DNA from: Numida meleagris
Taxonomy: Eukaryota; Chordata; Aves; Galliformes; Numididae
Reading direction: 5' to 3'
Length of the DNA: 64,000 nt
Assembly (NCBI RefSeq): GCF_002078875.1
Contig: NC_034411.1
Coordinates: forward strand, 31,824,260-31,888,259
The position numbers were made by a program, and so were the translations under genes. Every line of letters starts with the position of its first letter. Position 1 is the first letter of the stretch. Shown here piece after piece: positions 49,956-62,997 of the stretch. A model generated the notes under the pieces. It was not told the origin of the DNA. It searched no databases and was given only the letters and a program-made list of their open reading frames with translations.

Positions 49956-50344
49956 AGGATGTGACCAACATGGATTTGTATTTCCTGACTGCCTTGCAGA
50001 AGTGAGTGCCTCAAAATGATTTTGTGCACAGTGGCTGCTGCATACTTAGTAGTTAGCCTGGACTAAAGTGTAAGGAAATGAAGAGGAAGTAGCAGTTTTC
50101 AAGTAAAGATCATGACTGAATATGAAAATGTGGGCTTTTTAGAGCAAGAAGAGTGTGGAGAAGGTTCTGATAAAAGGTCTGCAATGGAGGGAATAGCATG
50201 TATTTGATGACAAAGCTGACACACTTTCCCTGAGAGTTCCTTTCTCAATATTGCAAGAAAATTACTTTAATCTGCTCTAACTTCTTTACTTGAGTGTGTT
50301 CTGAACACCAGCACACTCGCCATGAAATTGCCGCATGTTCTTCA

Positions 50345-50361
50345 GCACCACCTACTGGCAC
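50345..50361 (-). promoter_or_regulatory. Candidate CTCF motif
   Basis: The minus strand reads GTGCCAGTAGGTGGTGC, matching the CTCF consensus at 14 of 17 positions, including CCAGTAGGTGG. Orientation is opposite to the site at 3.73 kb. Motif evidence only. Confidence 0.4.
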
Positions 50362-51439
50362 TTCCCTTGTCACCACCTGGGAGTTGCACCATCTACAGCT
50401 CTAGAGTCACTTTTAAGAACAAAGGAACAGAGTAAAATCCTCTAAGAGACTGTCCCTACATAACAAACCTAAAGACTAGCTTGGCTGAACTGATGCTTAA
50501 ATAGGTAATGATTCTTATGTGAAATGTAGTAAAAATCAGCCTACCTACAAGCAATACAGCTGACTTAATGGGAATAATGTCCCCTGACAAAAGTGTAATG
50601 GAGATAAGGGACAAAAAGACAATAAGAGCAAAACAAAACTCCTGGGGTGATGAGAACACTGCTGGGCAGGGAAAGTTGTACAGGAGATGTATAAAGATAT
50701 TAACCTGGAAAAGGGCCTTTGAAAGCAGAGCCTGGACCAGTATGTATTACCTGAGATCTGTGGTGTAACAATGGCATTCTTGAACAAACTTTGACTTATC
50801 TGATTTTGCAATACTCCTATTTAAATATAAGACTGTTTAAGAGGGAAGGATGACTGTTTTGGTTTTTTTTCTAGAAGACTTTAGATAAATGAAATGAACT
50901 CTGACCCCTCTGATTGGAGCAGCACTACATACTCCAATGGGACAGATGCGGTACTGGGATTACTGACAGTCTCTACTGTCTTCAGTAATAGTGACATGAA
51001 AGCAAAAATGAAAACAAAGTTTGGAGCACTTCTGTAGCTACTGTAAGTCACTGACATCAAAAGCATTTACTGATTTTCTGCAGTGAGTGAACCTTTCCCT
51101 CTCTTTGATGCTTTTTCTGACAATAGAGTAAACCCCAAATGAAACACAACCACTGAGTTAACCCTAAAATGTATCAGTAACTTGGATAGTGATCAATATT
51201 CAGTGCACATTTCAGCATTAATTTCATTAATAAAAAATGATGTACTAAAGGCATTCCAAATAGCCATGAATGAATGAACTGTTCCTCTTGTTTCTGAGCA
51301 GGAAATAAGAACACAGAAAAATGGCATAACGTGATGTGCTAATGACACATTGGAATTAATACTCATTCAGCCTAAACTTTTTTTCTGTTTGTTTATCTAG
51401 AACTTTCTCTTCACTGACAGATCAGTGAAGCAGTACAGA

Positions 51440-51710
51440 TGAGAGGTAACAGCCACAAGTTGTGCCAGGGGAGGTTCCGGTTGAATGTTAGGAAAAAAAT
51501 ATTCTCAGAAAGTGCACTGAGGCACTAGCACAGGCTGCCCAGGGAGGTGGTGGAGTCTCTGTCCCTGGAGGTGTTCAAGAGCCGTGTGGATGTAGCACTG
51601 AGGCGCATGGTCAGTGGGCATGGTGGGGATGGGCTGATGGTTGGACCTGATGATATTAGAGGTCTTTTCCAAACTTAATTATTCCTTGATCCTGTCATTC
51701 TGTGATTCTT
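51440..51710 (+). mobile_element. CR1 LINE 3'-end fragment
   Basis: GAGAGGTAACAGCCACAAGT TGTGCCAGGGGAGGTTCCGG, then GGCTGCCCAGGGAGGTGGTG GAGTC, CTGGAGGTGTTCAAGAGCCG and GATGGTTGGACCTGATGATA are standard CR1 3' sequence in plus orientation. It ends ATTCTGTGATTCTT, the terminal 8-mer repeat. The copy is 5'-truncated, and its reading frame is broken. Confidence 0.93.
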
Positions 51711-54700
51711 CTCAGCATGGATGTTGACCTCTAAGTCATGTAGCCTAATGAAAATCCATTGATAAATCTTCTGTACCTCACAACCTCTCTTCTCAAAATG
51801 TCTCTAGTAAGCATTATACTTGCAGCACCAGAAAAATGTTAAAAAAATTGAACATTTTATTGTTTTGAATATCTAATTTAACAGCAGCATCTTCTGAAAG
51901 ATTGTTCAAAGTTGTCAGCTTAGACTCATGAAAATACAATTGAGGCAAAATCTCATTTAGCATCAGTGCTTGCCTATGCTATTGCTGCAAATAATAATAC
52001 CTTCAATTTGCTAAAGACAGAATAACTCAGTAGCTAACTCTGCCCAGGGATTCCAGCAAGCTATAGTTTCCCATGACATCTATAGACTTGTGAGTTTTGT
52101 AAATGTTTTTAGGAGATAGTACTTCTGTCCTCACAAAAACCTAAGATATCTCCCAAAGTCAATGACTCCAGCTCTGACAGAAATGGCAAAACTTGTTGGC
52201 AACAGTTTCACACAGGAAATGTCAGTGGACAAACAGACCAAGGGTAAAGCAAGACTGAATGACAAGTGAGGCTGAGGAGACAAAGGCTTCAAATGACACA
52301 TACCATTAATGTTCTTTTAAAATACAGTTGATAAAGAAGGGACAAAGACATTAAGATAAAATACAAATGATAGAGAAATTGCCTCCAGAATTTATTCTGA
52401 AATTGATGCAGATCAAGTTTACTGTTTACTATTTTTATACTTCTTTAAAAAGACTAAAAGAAAACATCGGAATATACTTTGGGGATATGAAACATCCAAC
52501 AGGCTCCTCTACTGCAGTGAAATTTTGTAATGTTTCCAAAATTAGTCATTTTAGCAAGTATGATCTCAGAAATTTACTACAGTTCTTAAGATCAGAAGTT
52601 GGCAACACATGATTCCAGATGGGTTTTATACAGATCCAGGATGCCCAGATAGAACTGAAGAGTGTTTGGTGAACACATGGATGAATGAGCTGCTTGTAGA
52701 TTTTGCAAGATATTGATAGCATCACATTTCTGGAAAAACACAAACTACTTGTTCCTCTTCATAGGAAATGAAAGCACGGACAAGAGTTTGTCATTGATGA
52801 CAGAGAGCATTATCTGCACCAAAGTGTTTCCATGGAGCATCTGTAGCTGAGGTAAAGTGAATGCTGCAACTTAGGGGCAGAAACATAAAACAGTGGAACC
52901 CCACAGCTGGTGTGCTGTAGTTAGAACTTGGACAAAATTGAAAATGTAATGATATTATAACTCCTAAGAGCTACAAATCAATGTGTCAGTCACTGTAACA
53001 GTTCGGTCTTTAAATGCAATTCAATGTGCTGATTCAAAACTATCATGCCCTTTATTCTCCAGAGACAAGTCAAAACCTGACATTAAAGGGAGGTGTCATT
53101 ACTAGGTCTGAGGGTAATCAAAGACAGATTTGTAAGGCACTGAGTATTAGTACCTGAGCAGATGGCCTGTGGTAATAACAGATTTTAGCTCTTATTCACT
53201 TAGAGCATTCAGAACATTGCACATGGTGTACATATATCTTGCTAGTGCAAGCATAATATGTTGTGTAACGCAAGTGAAGAATAGCAAAGCCCAGAATAAA
53301 ATTCTGCCTCTCATGTGCACATGTGAGGGACAGTATTTTTCTACGTGTATCAAGTTCATTCATGAACTGAGATGAAACGAAAGTAACTTTGTGTTAATAA
53401 GGTCAAAAACTTATGATAAGTTTTGTAAATTATCCATTGTAGAGACTCCTACCTTCAGTTGTGTGGGTATATCCATGTACCCATGCAGAAAGAAAAGGAC
53501 TCCTAGCCTGTCCTCATCCTATGCTAGGGGCCCAGAGAGCTGTCTCACTGCCAGGTGCCCGAATGCAGGCAAATGACATAAGGTAATTACAGCTGCATCC
53601 TAGAGACAGAAGCATTTTGTTGTAGGTGGACCGGATATCAGAGGAACTGGAAGAGTTTTCAAGTAAACAGTACTAGTAAGGGAGTTGTTGAGGAGATCCT
53701 ATTGCGAGACCATAAAAAATTCTGCCTTTTGGAAGAAAGTGAAGTTGGAAATTTTTGAGTGATGGGTGAAGGGCTATCTTCACTGCTGATAGAGTGGTTC
53801 TACAATGTCTACTAGCTGGCATTCAATAAACTAGTTCATTCATTGAGTTTTAACCAGTAATTTAGTCATTCAGCATAGTTATATATCTGTCTTAGTCTGC
53901 AGATCTGCCCCTCAGTTTTCAACAGACGCTCTACCACTTCAAGGCAGAGGAGCCCACAAGCCCATGTAGGGCTCTGCAAAGGAGAAGGGAATGAATACAA
54001 AGTTTGTAATGCCCAGTTCAATCAACAGTGATACTAAGTGTGATTTTATGAAGCTGAAGAATATTCAATGACATTGCCTATTTATGTTTTAATGAACAGA
54101 ACACTTTATCCCTGAGGATTTTTCACATAGCATAAAAAGAATGGAGTCTCATACAGTTATTGCAACTGTGCTGTAATACATAATTTAGTCACAGTACAAT
54201 GATGGCAACTATCTTCATCTCTCTTGAATATAGCACATAAAATAGACCTATTAAATAAGTTACCTAGTGGAAATTTTGTCTCACCTGTAATTGCTTGATC
54301 TATTTAAGATAATATTTGAGGTAAAAATGTACAACTGGGGCATGTTGATGCTTTAGTATATCATAACAGATGGTCATGGTAATATTAAAGAATTCTGAAT
54401 TAAGATAAATGGGTTTTTTTTGCTTTTATTTCCTAGCAACCTGTAAAAAAATGGGATTTTTGCCTTGCGTTTGACTGTGCTGTACTTGCTATGAATAGGA
54501 GCTTTATTGCCTATGCTTCATTAACTATGAATCGGAGTTTTAAGTCTCAAAGGGATGACAACCCAGCACTTAGTAAGCATTAAAATAAAATTGAAATATT
54601 ATCCTAGAAAACAAAACAAAACAATAAAGCTATCATTTTGTTGTTGGGCAACATTACTGCAAAGTCCAAAAGTATTTATTCAAAAAAGTACTAAGTTATT

Positions 54701-57700
54701 ATTAGTAAAAAAATTCTTATTAACTACATCATTCATCTGAGCATTTTCAAGAGTATATATTTTTTTCAATTTTGTGTATTTCCAGAGTCCTGTAAAAATG
54801 TGCATAATAGTTGGAGCTACCGTGCTAGGATGGGTAAGTACACAATTTTTGGCAGACTAAGTTGTTTAATATTCTTATTACTATACTAAGCTAGTTACAG
54901 TTCTCACTAAGGATGAAGAATGAAAGACTTCCATGGGTATTCAATAGAATTTAAAACCGAAGTAAGAGCACATGAGTAATTTTTAATAATGCTGGATGTA
55001 TTCAACTTCAAAGAAGGGACATACTGAAGTCATTTCATTAAAAATATACAGAATACCCAGCTAGAATATGCTCCTGATTGGTTTTTAGTCAATGGAGCAT
55101 GTCAACATGCAGTCTGCAAACCAATGACCAGAGTGTTCTTGAAGCAAACAGGTAACAAAAAATCAGTCATACTTTTCATTGGAAAGAAGAGAGGATCATC
55201 ACTCAACCGCTGGGTACTTTGGTGCACATCACAGTTTTATAAAAATAACTTTTGGTAGGGTCAGTGTATCTCAAATGCAGACTGGATTGCTAAAAGCCAG
55301 TTAAAAAAGGCTGCCTTCTCTGAGACAGGAAACAGAAAGAAACCTGCTCAACTACAGTTTGACTGGGAACATAGCTGGTGAGGTATTCTGATAGAGACTG
55401 GGAGGGCTGCACCTAGACTGCAAACGTGAAGGGTCTGGGCAGGTTTTCTGGCTGTGATGGAGGTGGAGAAATGTCTTTGTAAGAGAGAAACTAGTGTACT
55501 GTTAAAGTAAAGGTGTCTTCTTGCTATTTTACTTGTAGACACTCTCCTAGCTAGAGTTGCCATCCACTGTAGTATCCTAGGCAAATGTTCCTTGTGTCTG
55601 TAAGAGCCTCCCTCCAAAAGTACCTTTTAAAAGAAAAACTTCTGGAAGAATGCATTCTTCTGACTTACTGCATTCTTAGAGACACAATCACAATGTCATT
55701 TCCAAATGACTGATTTCTGTTGCTTCCTGGAGTCGGCATCTGATGGAGTACTCGGAGGAGCAGGGACAAGCTGAAAGCAATCTGAAAGAGAAGCATGGCA
55801 CAACTCTATGAGAACAGGGACTATGCAGTGCTGCGTGCAGCAGTAACTGGGGGAAATTAATTTCTATTGACAAAAAGGAAAATTTGGGACTTGGGCTAAT
55901 GACAAAAATAATGTTATTCTTCACAGAGAGAAGACCTTAAAACGTTGGAAAGGTCAAAATCTCCCGCCTGCAGATCCTTAATTAATGCCAGAGTTCACAC
56001 CAATGCTGGTGGTAGGCTGAGAGAATGAGAAGCAAAGCAGGATTAGTGCTTATGGAAAGATATCTCCCATAGCTGAGGCTGAGAGTAGTTATTTCATTGA
56101 AGGGGCAAGACAGAAATAGTGTGAAAAGAAATACTGAGGTAGCCTAGATGTAAAGGTTGTCCTGTGCAGTGTAGCAACTCATGATTTCAAATACAGGAGC
56201 AAGATGGATTTCAGTGTAATATCATCTGCTTGGCTGATACTGGGCACATGCTTTCAAGAGAGCCAAAAGTTGAGTTCCAGCAGCTGGTGGCTTAGTGTCA
56301 TACAAGGTCTTGGAAAAGGTATAAACCAGAAAATAATAGAACCAAAATATACCTGTGGAATGTTCATCAACAAACATGTTGAACTATTCTGTGGTTATCC
56401 AGGGAGGGATTGGTACATCAAACAGTAGTTTGGCATTGTGAGGAGCACTGCCTGGTAAGTGTGGGGTCTTCAGGAGTCTTCTGTGTGGGAGACAGCAAAA
56501 ATTGCCTAGAAGAAAACATGATGAAGTGCTATTTTCAAACATTTCAATGACTCCACAGAAGCCATTTGTGGCTATGATAGCTTTCATATTATTTTACTGC
56601 ATTTTTCTGTTTCAACAAAAACATAGATTGCCTGTCTGCATGTGGTGAACTGCAGATGCGGTGGAGAGGAGGAAAAGTTCATTTCAAGCTTGCAAGTTGA
56701 AAAACTTCAAGTAGCATTAACTTATTTTCTCTTAAAACTAAACATGCATTCATGTGCATTTAAAAAATGCTGATTTTAACTGTTTTTGTTTCTGATCTGG
56801 GAACTCAAAGGGTAGTCTTCTGAACAAATTTTTGTTCTTACTGAGCTATTATTACACCTTAGGGACTTGAACAATTCCAATGTGTGAATTTGAAGGTAAT
56901 TTGACAAGACATGTGGAATCTAAGGTAGCAGAAATGTAGAGAGAGGTTCATTTTCCTGCAGAAAAAAAAAAGGTTCAGAGTATAACCTGACTTGAAATGC
57001 CAACTCAGCAACAAGTGCCACAAAAATTTATTTCCAAACACTGTGGCATCTATTAATGGCAGGAAACCTCACAGAAGTTAAAGAATGTGATTGAGATGTT
57101 CAAAGTAAAGTCCTGTATTCTACTTCAGGCTCTGTCTACTGTAGTTTCTGGTTTGTACACAGGAAAAGTGACTGTTATATGGGTAGGCTTACCATGGCAA
57201 CAAAATCCAAAAATAATGAAGATTAGAAAGTCCTACATATTAGCATAGACAACCACCACACTAAGAGCTCTCCAAAGAATCTTGGCCTTGTATTTTGTTT
57301 TCTAACACGTCCTAAAAGGCTGACACCAATTTGTCTTGGCTGTCTTCTGTTCTTGCCTGCTGATGCCAGCACAGACTTCATCTGCACTCCCTCATTTTGC
57401 TGTGATGCTATGGTATCATGGTGAGGATATAGAGATATGTAAATTTAGATACCTAGAAGAGGGAAATGGTTTTGCATTTTGTTTTTATGGTTATCCAAAA
57501 TGACTGCCATACCTTGGAAAATTACTTTTGGGCACTCGTTCTGGCATTGGGCAGCTGCAAACACTCCCATGCTTTCCCTTTCTCTCCTCAGAACACATTG
57601 TTTGAAAGCGCTGGGTGGCCAGTGATGTTGGCAAATGAAAGGAGTATTTCAGATGGAGTATACAGAGATGAGGAGGTGTGATGCAAATGGGTGATTTAGA

Positions 57701-60049
57701 AATAAAAACTAGGTAGTTGTTCTAAAGTAATAGTCCTGATTTATCACCTGTAAAATGCTTTCACCACATCTAAACCAAGGGCTTCTTTGGAACACCTGCA
57801 CTTTGTTATTGGAAGCTCATTGGAGCTGGAAAATTCTTCCTCCGGAGGCAATTTATTGCCCATGTAACGGATGCTACTCTGTTGAATGTGTAGCATACTG
57901 AGGTTTGGCTACCAGCTTCGCTCTTTCAACACAAAGTGAAAATACTGAGTTTGCGGATTTGGAGGAATTGCTCTTATTGATATGGAAAACTGAGAATTTA
58001 ACTTGGAACTTCTTTGGTTAACTCCTGCTTCTGTTTATGCAGAGAAAAAGCTGTTAACATTGGAAATTAAGTTCAAATGCATTCAATAACAAATTCCCTT
58101 CTTCAGAGGTAGATCTTGTTTCTCTTTTTGATGGGATACCATTCCCCAACCAAAATGTCTATGCATCTTCTATTCCCTGAGCAAAAAGTCCATCTTTGAT
58201 TAGGCTGCTATCACTGTTTTACGTATTTTAATGTTTTACCAATTAATATATTTTACAGATGGGAAAAGTGAAGGTCTGAGGGGCAAAAAGAGAACCTATT
58301 CTGTCTCACTGATGTAGGTTTAAATTGTTGTGAACAATTAAGAACCTATGAACATTAAGAAAATGCACATTGAACTGTGTTGTCAGAATCAGACTATTTA
58401 AGTCACTTGATTTCTTTATGAATTGCATTCTATTTTCACATTTCAGAGCTCACTTTCTAGACTGTGTGCCTACTAACCTGAATGATTAGAGAAATTCTAA
58501 AAACTCTAAATCAAACCACTTCATCTTCCCTTCCTACGTATTTACCTGCAAATGTATTTTTGTTTCATTTTGTACTGTAATTCCAGTAGGTATCAAAGCA
58601 CTGGAAGACTGTATGCTACGACTGGGTACATTTTGCAGACAAAATTGCTCAGGAATTACCATGCTGATCACATCCAGCTGGTATCCAATGATTCAAAAAT
58701 ATATACAAGAAATTTCAAATGGGTAGTTATAAAGTGAAATATACTCCTGTGAAACAGTTGTGACAGTGTTGCTAGTCCTCAAATTTCAAATGTTTCCAAG
58801 TAATCAGAAAATATATAATTTCCTTGTTCTAGTTCACCTCAAGGTGATAACGACAACAATCCTTATATTATACACTCCACAATAGTTCGATCACTTCGTT
58901 ATAGCTGCTGTAATATTGTTCTTAGTTTTCAGGAGGAGATGTAGAGCATGCATGTGAATCTTTTTTATTTAAAATTCATGCCTGGTTCAGGTCTTTTAGG
59001 CAGAAAGAGCATTCTGCCTAAGACACAGATCTGGGTCTGAATGTCACAGGAAGCCCTCTTTATTTTTGTTAGGAATCAAGAACTTAAGTGAATAACTAAC
59101 AGTCTATAACAAATAGTTTGATTCAATGAAAAATCCTTGCTAGAAAAATGAAGAAATTTAGTTCATCTTCAATTGGTTTAATTTGACATAGAATCAATTT
59201 GTTGATAACCAGTGTTATTGCACTTAATGTAAACTTTGCTTTGTTTGAACTGTGAATTAGCAGGATTTAGTATAGAATAGCATGGCTAGTAGTAACTCAG
59301 TTTGATGCTCTCCAGGTAGCTGGTCATTTTCTCAGCTAACTGTAGCTCCGACAGGTTTTTGTCTTCAGGCTAATCCCATATTATGTCCAAAAGGAAGGAC
59401 GAGATTTGTGTCTTCTCTCCCTACCTCTTCCTCTGTAAGTTCATACTGGGATTAATATCTTTGCAAACGTTCTAGGGCAGTGTCAGGTCTGCAAAGACAA
59501 AGAACAGGTATTGCTCTTTTTTGCTATGAAGTGTAAGTTTACATAATGTAGAATGACAGGCTGCTTGTGTGGTGGTACACATAAGCAAAGTGGAGGAAAA
59601 TATCTCAGAAGCATACACCAGGCCCTGTAGCAGGTAAAGTTATCAGCAAAAGGTCTGAGGAACAATTTATAGGGTTTTGGAGTAGAAGGAGATTGAAAAG
59701 GGCTTTGGTATATGTGTACAGTTTGCTGCTAGGAAGAGATAAAGAATAGTAATAGTGCACAATGCTGATCCAATCCACTTCTTGAAGGCTGTTATTAAGG
59801 TCAATACTGAAACATTCTTAGCCCAAAGGGCAGGCATATGGTGACACGGAAGAGGTTTATCAGAATTTTCTCATTCTGTAAACAAAGTTGTGCATCTCAG
59901 ATTTCACAATGACTGCTTCAGTTGTGTCCTTTAAACTAAAGTTAGTACAGAAGGGAAAAGATTTGCTTTAAGAATTTTTTATCAAAAAAAGAATACAAAA
60001 CAAATATAACATTCAAAAGCTATGTTTATTTTGTTTATTTTTTTTTTAT

Positions 60050-60074
60050 TTACAACATGAACTTCATGTTGTAA
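60050..60074. repeat. Inverted repeat, 12-bp arms, single-base centre
   Basis: TTACAACATGAA, then C, then TTCATGTTGTAA. A further ATCATGTTGA follows a few bases on, so the right arm core is partly repeated. Confidence 0.85.
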
Positions 60075-62970
60075 TATCATGTTGACTACCTGGATACTCT
60101 ATATTTCATATTTGGATTACTCAGGATCCTTTTCCAAGGCTTATTATCAAATCAACTGCAAAACTTACATTTGCTACCAGTGAAGGTGACGGCCCCATTT
60201 CCCTCCCTGAGACTCCGAAAACTTCAGGCTAGAGATAACAAAAAGAGAAAAACCATGCTAGAAACAATGGGATTCCCCCTTCCGTGCAAGCTTCAGCTTA
60301 TTTCCTGATATAGACAGGAGTGGGAAAAATTGAATCGGTCTTGATTTCACTCCCTGCACACTTCAGTTCTTATTTTAGTTTTTCTATCAGCTCTGCAATT
60401 AGGATCAATTCTCACCCAGACTCTCAGCACAGACACCAGGAGTCATGAGAATCTTAACACAAGATAAATCATCCCAATTAAATAGATCATCTCAATGCTG
60501 TATCATTATCTCATCCATCTTCAAGTTGCTCTTTTTCTCCTGGCAATGGGTTCAAAAGGCACCACCTGGCTGGGTGGATGTTCTGACACCAGGTAGCTCC
60601 ATGGCTGGTTTGGGTCTGGGGACAGTGCTCTGGGGACAGTGACTGGAATCACCTCACAGGGAGTAAAACCTCCTCAAGCCTGAGGTGGGCAGCAGGTGAC
60701 TTGGTTTTTCAGCAGTAGGTATTTTGTTTTGTGTTGCCACATATCTCTGCTCTCCTGCATCCCTGAGGAGGGCTGCCTTTGCTCTTACTCCTTAGGGTGT
60801 GGAGGTGGCTTTACCTTGACTTCCACCACCAGACTTTGTCAGTGCTGAGCATTCATCTCAGCACCAGCAATTTCACCACACACAGTAATTACTAAATATT
60901 TGGGAAGAGTTGAGTTTGCTGCCCATATGCGATGGAGCCAGTGCACACTGGGCAGCTTTCCTAGAAATTTTACGAAGTTCTGGGTATCCTTGTTCTGTTG
61001 ACCTCATGGACTACAGGGGCATGGCTTATATTTTTATCCAAGCTTGCCAACATGAAAACTCTTTCTGTTTGTCCTCAACATGTATGAGATCGGTGTTTGC
61101 TTCAACATTTGGTATTAACATCATCCCAACCTCTGTTCAGTGGATATTTAGCATTTCTCAGCATTTAACTTTTTTTCTTTTTCTCCATAAAAACCCATGT
61201 GGAGTGCTATTATCTTTTTTTTTTCCCAGAGTGAGAACAAATGTACAGAATGACTAAAAGATTTGCCCCTGGCTTAAACACCCAGTTCCCAAATCCCAGA
61301 CTGCTTCCGTGCCTGACCTGGTGATTCCACCATTTCTGTGCTCCCATTCAAGCAAGTAAAGGAAGCAGTGCTGGGTCTGCTCTTTCCATACAGCCACACC
61401 ACTGTGTATCTCCATGCAGGGCAGAAAGATACCTTAAATAAACTTCTCGGTGTTTACTGAGTAAATCTCTCTGATGATCTTACAGTGTTCTTGTGCAATG
61501 ACACAGAAGCTGGTACACATTTTCCCTCTTATTAGGTTACCTCCAGGAAGATGAGAAACCACAAGGAATCTAAATGCTTTGAACATGGGCTTTGCATTGA
61601 ATTCCTACCCTCTCCCCCTGTAAATCCTTGAAAACCAAGTTATTTTCAGATATCTCCAAGGAATCTTTTCATCAGATAGATAGATGAGATCACAAATAAT
61701 AGCTTTATTGATGAGACATGGTCGGTCACCCATTCAACAGCAAAGAAAAATATGACAGTGCAATTTTTCAGCTAGACCTTCCAGACATTTTTTTATCTTG
61801 CTGTGAAACTTTCTGGCTTCCCTCTGGCATACATGAATGAATGAACTGTACAGTCCTTTGCCACTGCCAAGATCCTTTTTATCCTGCTTTGTAGATGAAA
61901 GGATGAGGAATCCATGGGTCTGCTTTGCATCTCTCACTGCAGGCACCCTTTATCACCAAGAAACACAACAAGATCTGGCTAAGATTTTAGGCACAGACAG
62001 ATTCACTGCGCTCTAGCTCAGGTTGAAGCTCAGCAGGCAGCCAGGATTTAAACCTCCTGACTGCCTGTGTCAAACAGGCAGTTTCAGCCTGAACACTCCA
62101 AGCCCCAGCGACACTGACGTGTGTGCTTATTTTTGGTGTCACTGTTACCATGCCACTGAATACAGCTGTAACTCTTTATCTTTTTTTTTAAGTTCCACGG
62201 CTATACACCAAACTTAACCAAAGCCTCATCTTTGAGTTTTGAACTCGTCTCCTTACATGGCTGAAAGTACTTTCAGCAGGTTCTGTAAATTGGGTCATGC
62301 AAAGTGCCTTAAGCGTGAGGGCACCTGTGCCTAGTAGGCACATTTCAAAATCTTGGCCAGGGTCTTACTATGTACTAAATTATATTAATACTTAAGAGTA
62401 TCAACTTTCAGAAGTAATCCAGGTGTGATTAAGATCCACACGGCACCACTGTTTCTGATGTCGTATATTACATATTTAGCACCGTCATGGTGAGATTATA
62501 GGAGCTCAAATCTAACACGACTTTTGAGGAATGGCCTTTAAAAAAGATTTGGAAACTTCTCCATACTTTTCTATGGATTTCCCTTTAAAATTACATTTAT
62601 ATTGCAACCTCATTGCTGAAAACAGCTTTTCTCTTTTGAAGCTTGTTCTTAATGCAAAGGATAACTCACAAGAAAGGGAGGTGGCACCATGTTTTTAAAA
62701 TTCCACATGAAACTGAAATATGAAATTAAATAGCTTATATGGGAGCTCTAGCATTACAGCACCTCTTCAGGAGGTGACATAAAGCTGTGGAAGTAGCTGA
62801 ATTCAGAGGGAATATCTGAAGTCTGGGGGAAGAGCTGAATTCTTATTCACTTCAAATTTCTGGGTGACTGACTGACTATTTCTTCTCCATCTGCTTCCCT
62901 CAATTCTTAACCTATCTCACATACATACAAGAACATCCATACATAAATTTGATGCCAAAAATAGCATAGA

Positions 62971-62997
62971 GTTTTATTTTGTTTTATTTTATTTTAA
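62971..62997. repeat. T-rich simple repeat (TTTTA/TTTTG units)
   Basis: GTTTTATTTT-type units repeated about five times. Simple repeat only; no retroposon body was seen. Confidence 0.7.

Larger units (their letters stand above)
41455..51426. other. Upstream gene-poor DNA
   Basis: About 10 kb, AT-rich, with no recognised exon. It contains an alternating purine-pyrimidine tract (44141-44175), an AT-rich homeodomain-type cluster (45390-45437), splice-like signals on both strands near 46,000-46,035, a G20 run (49936-49955) and a CTCF-like motif (50345-50361). Confidence 0.5.
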
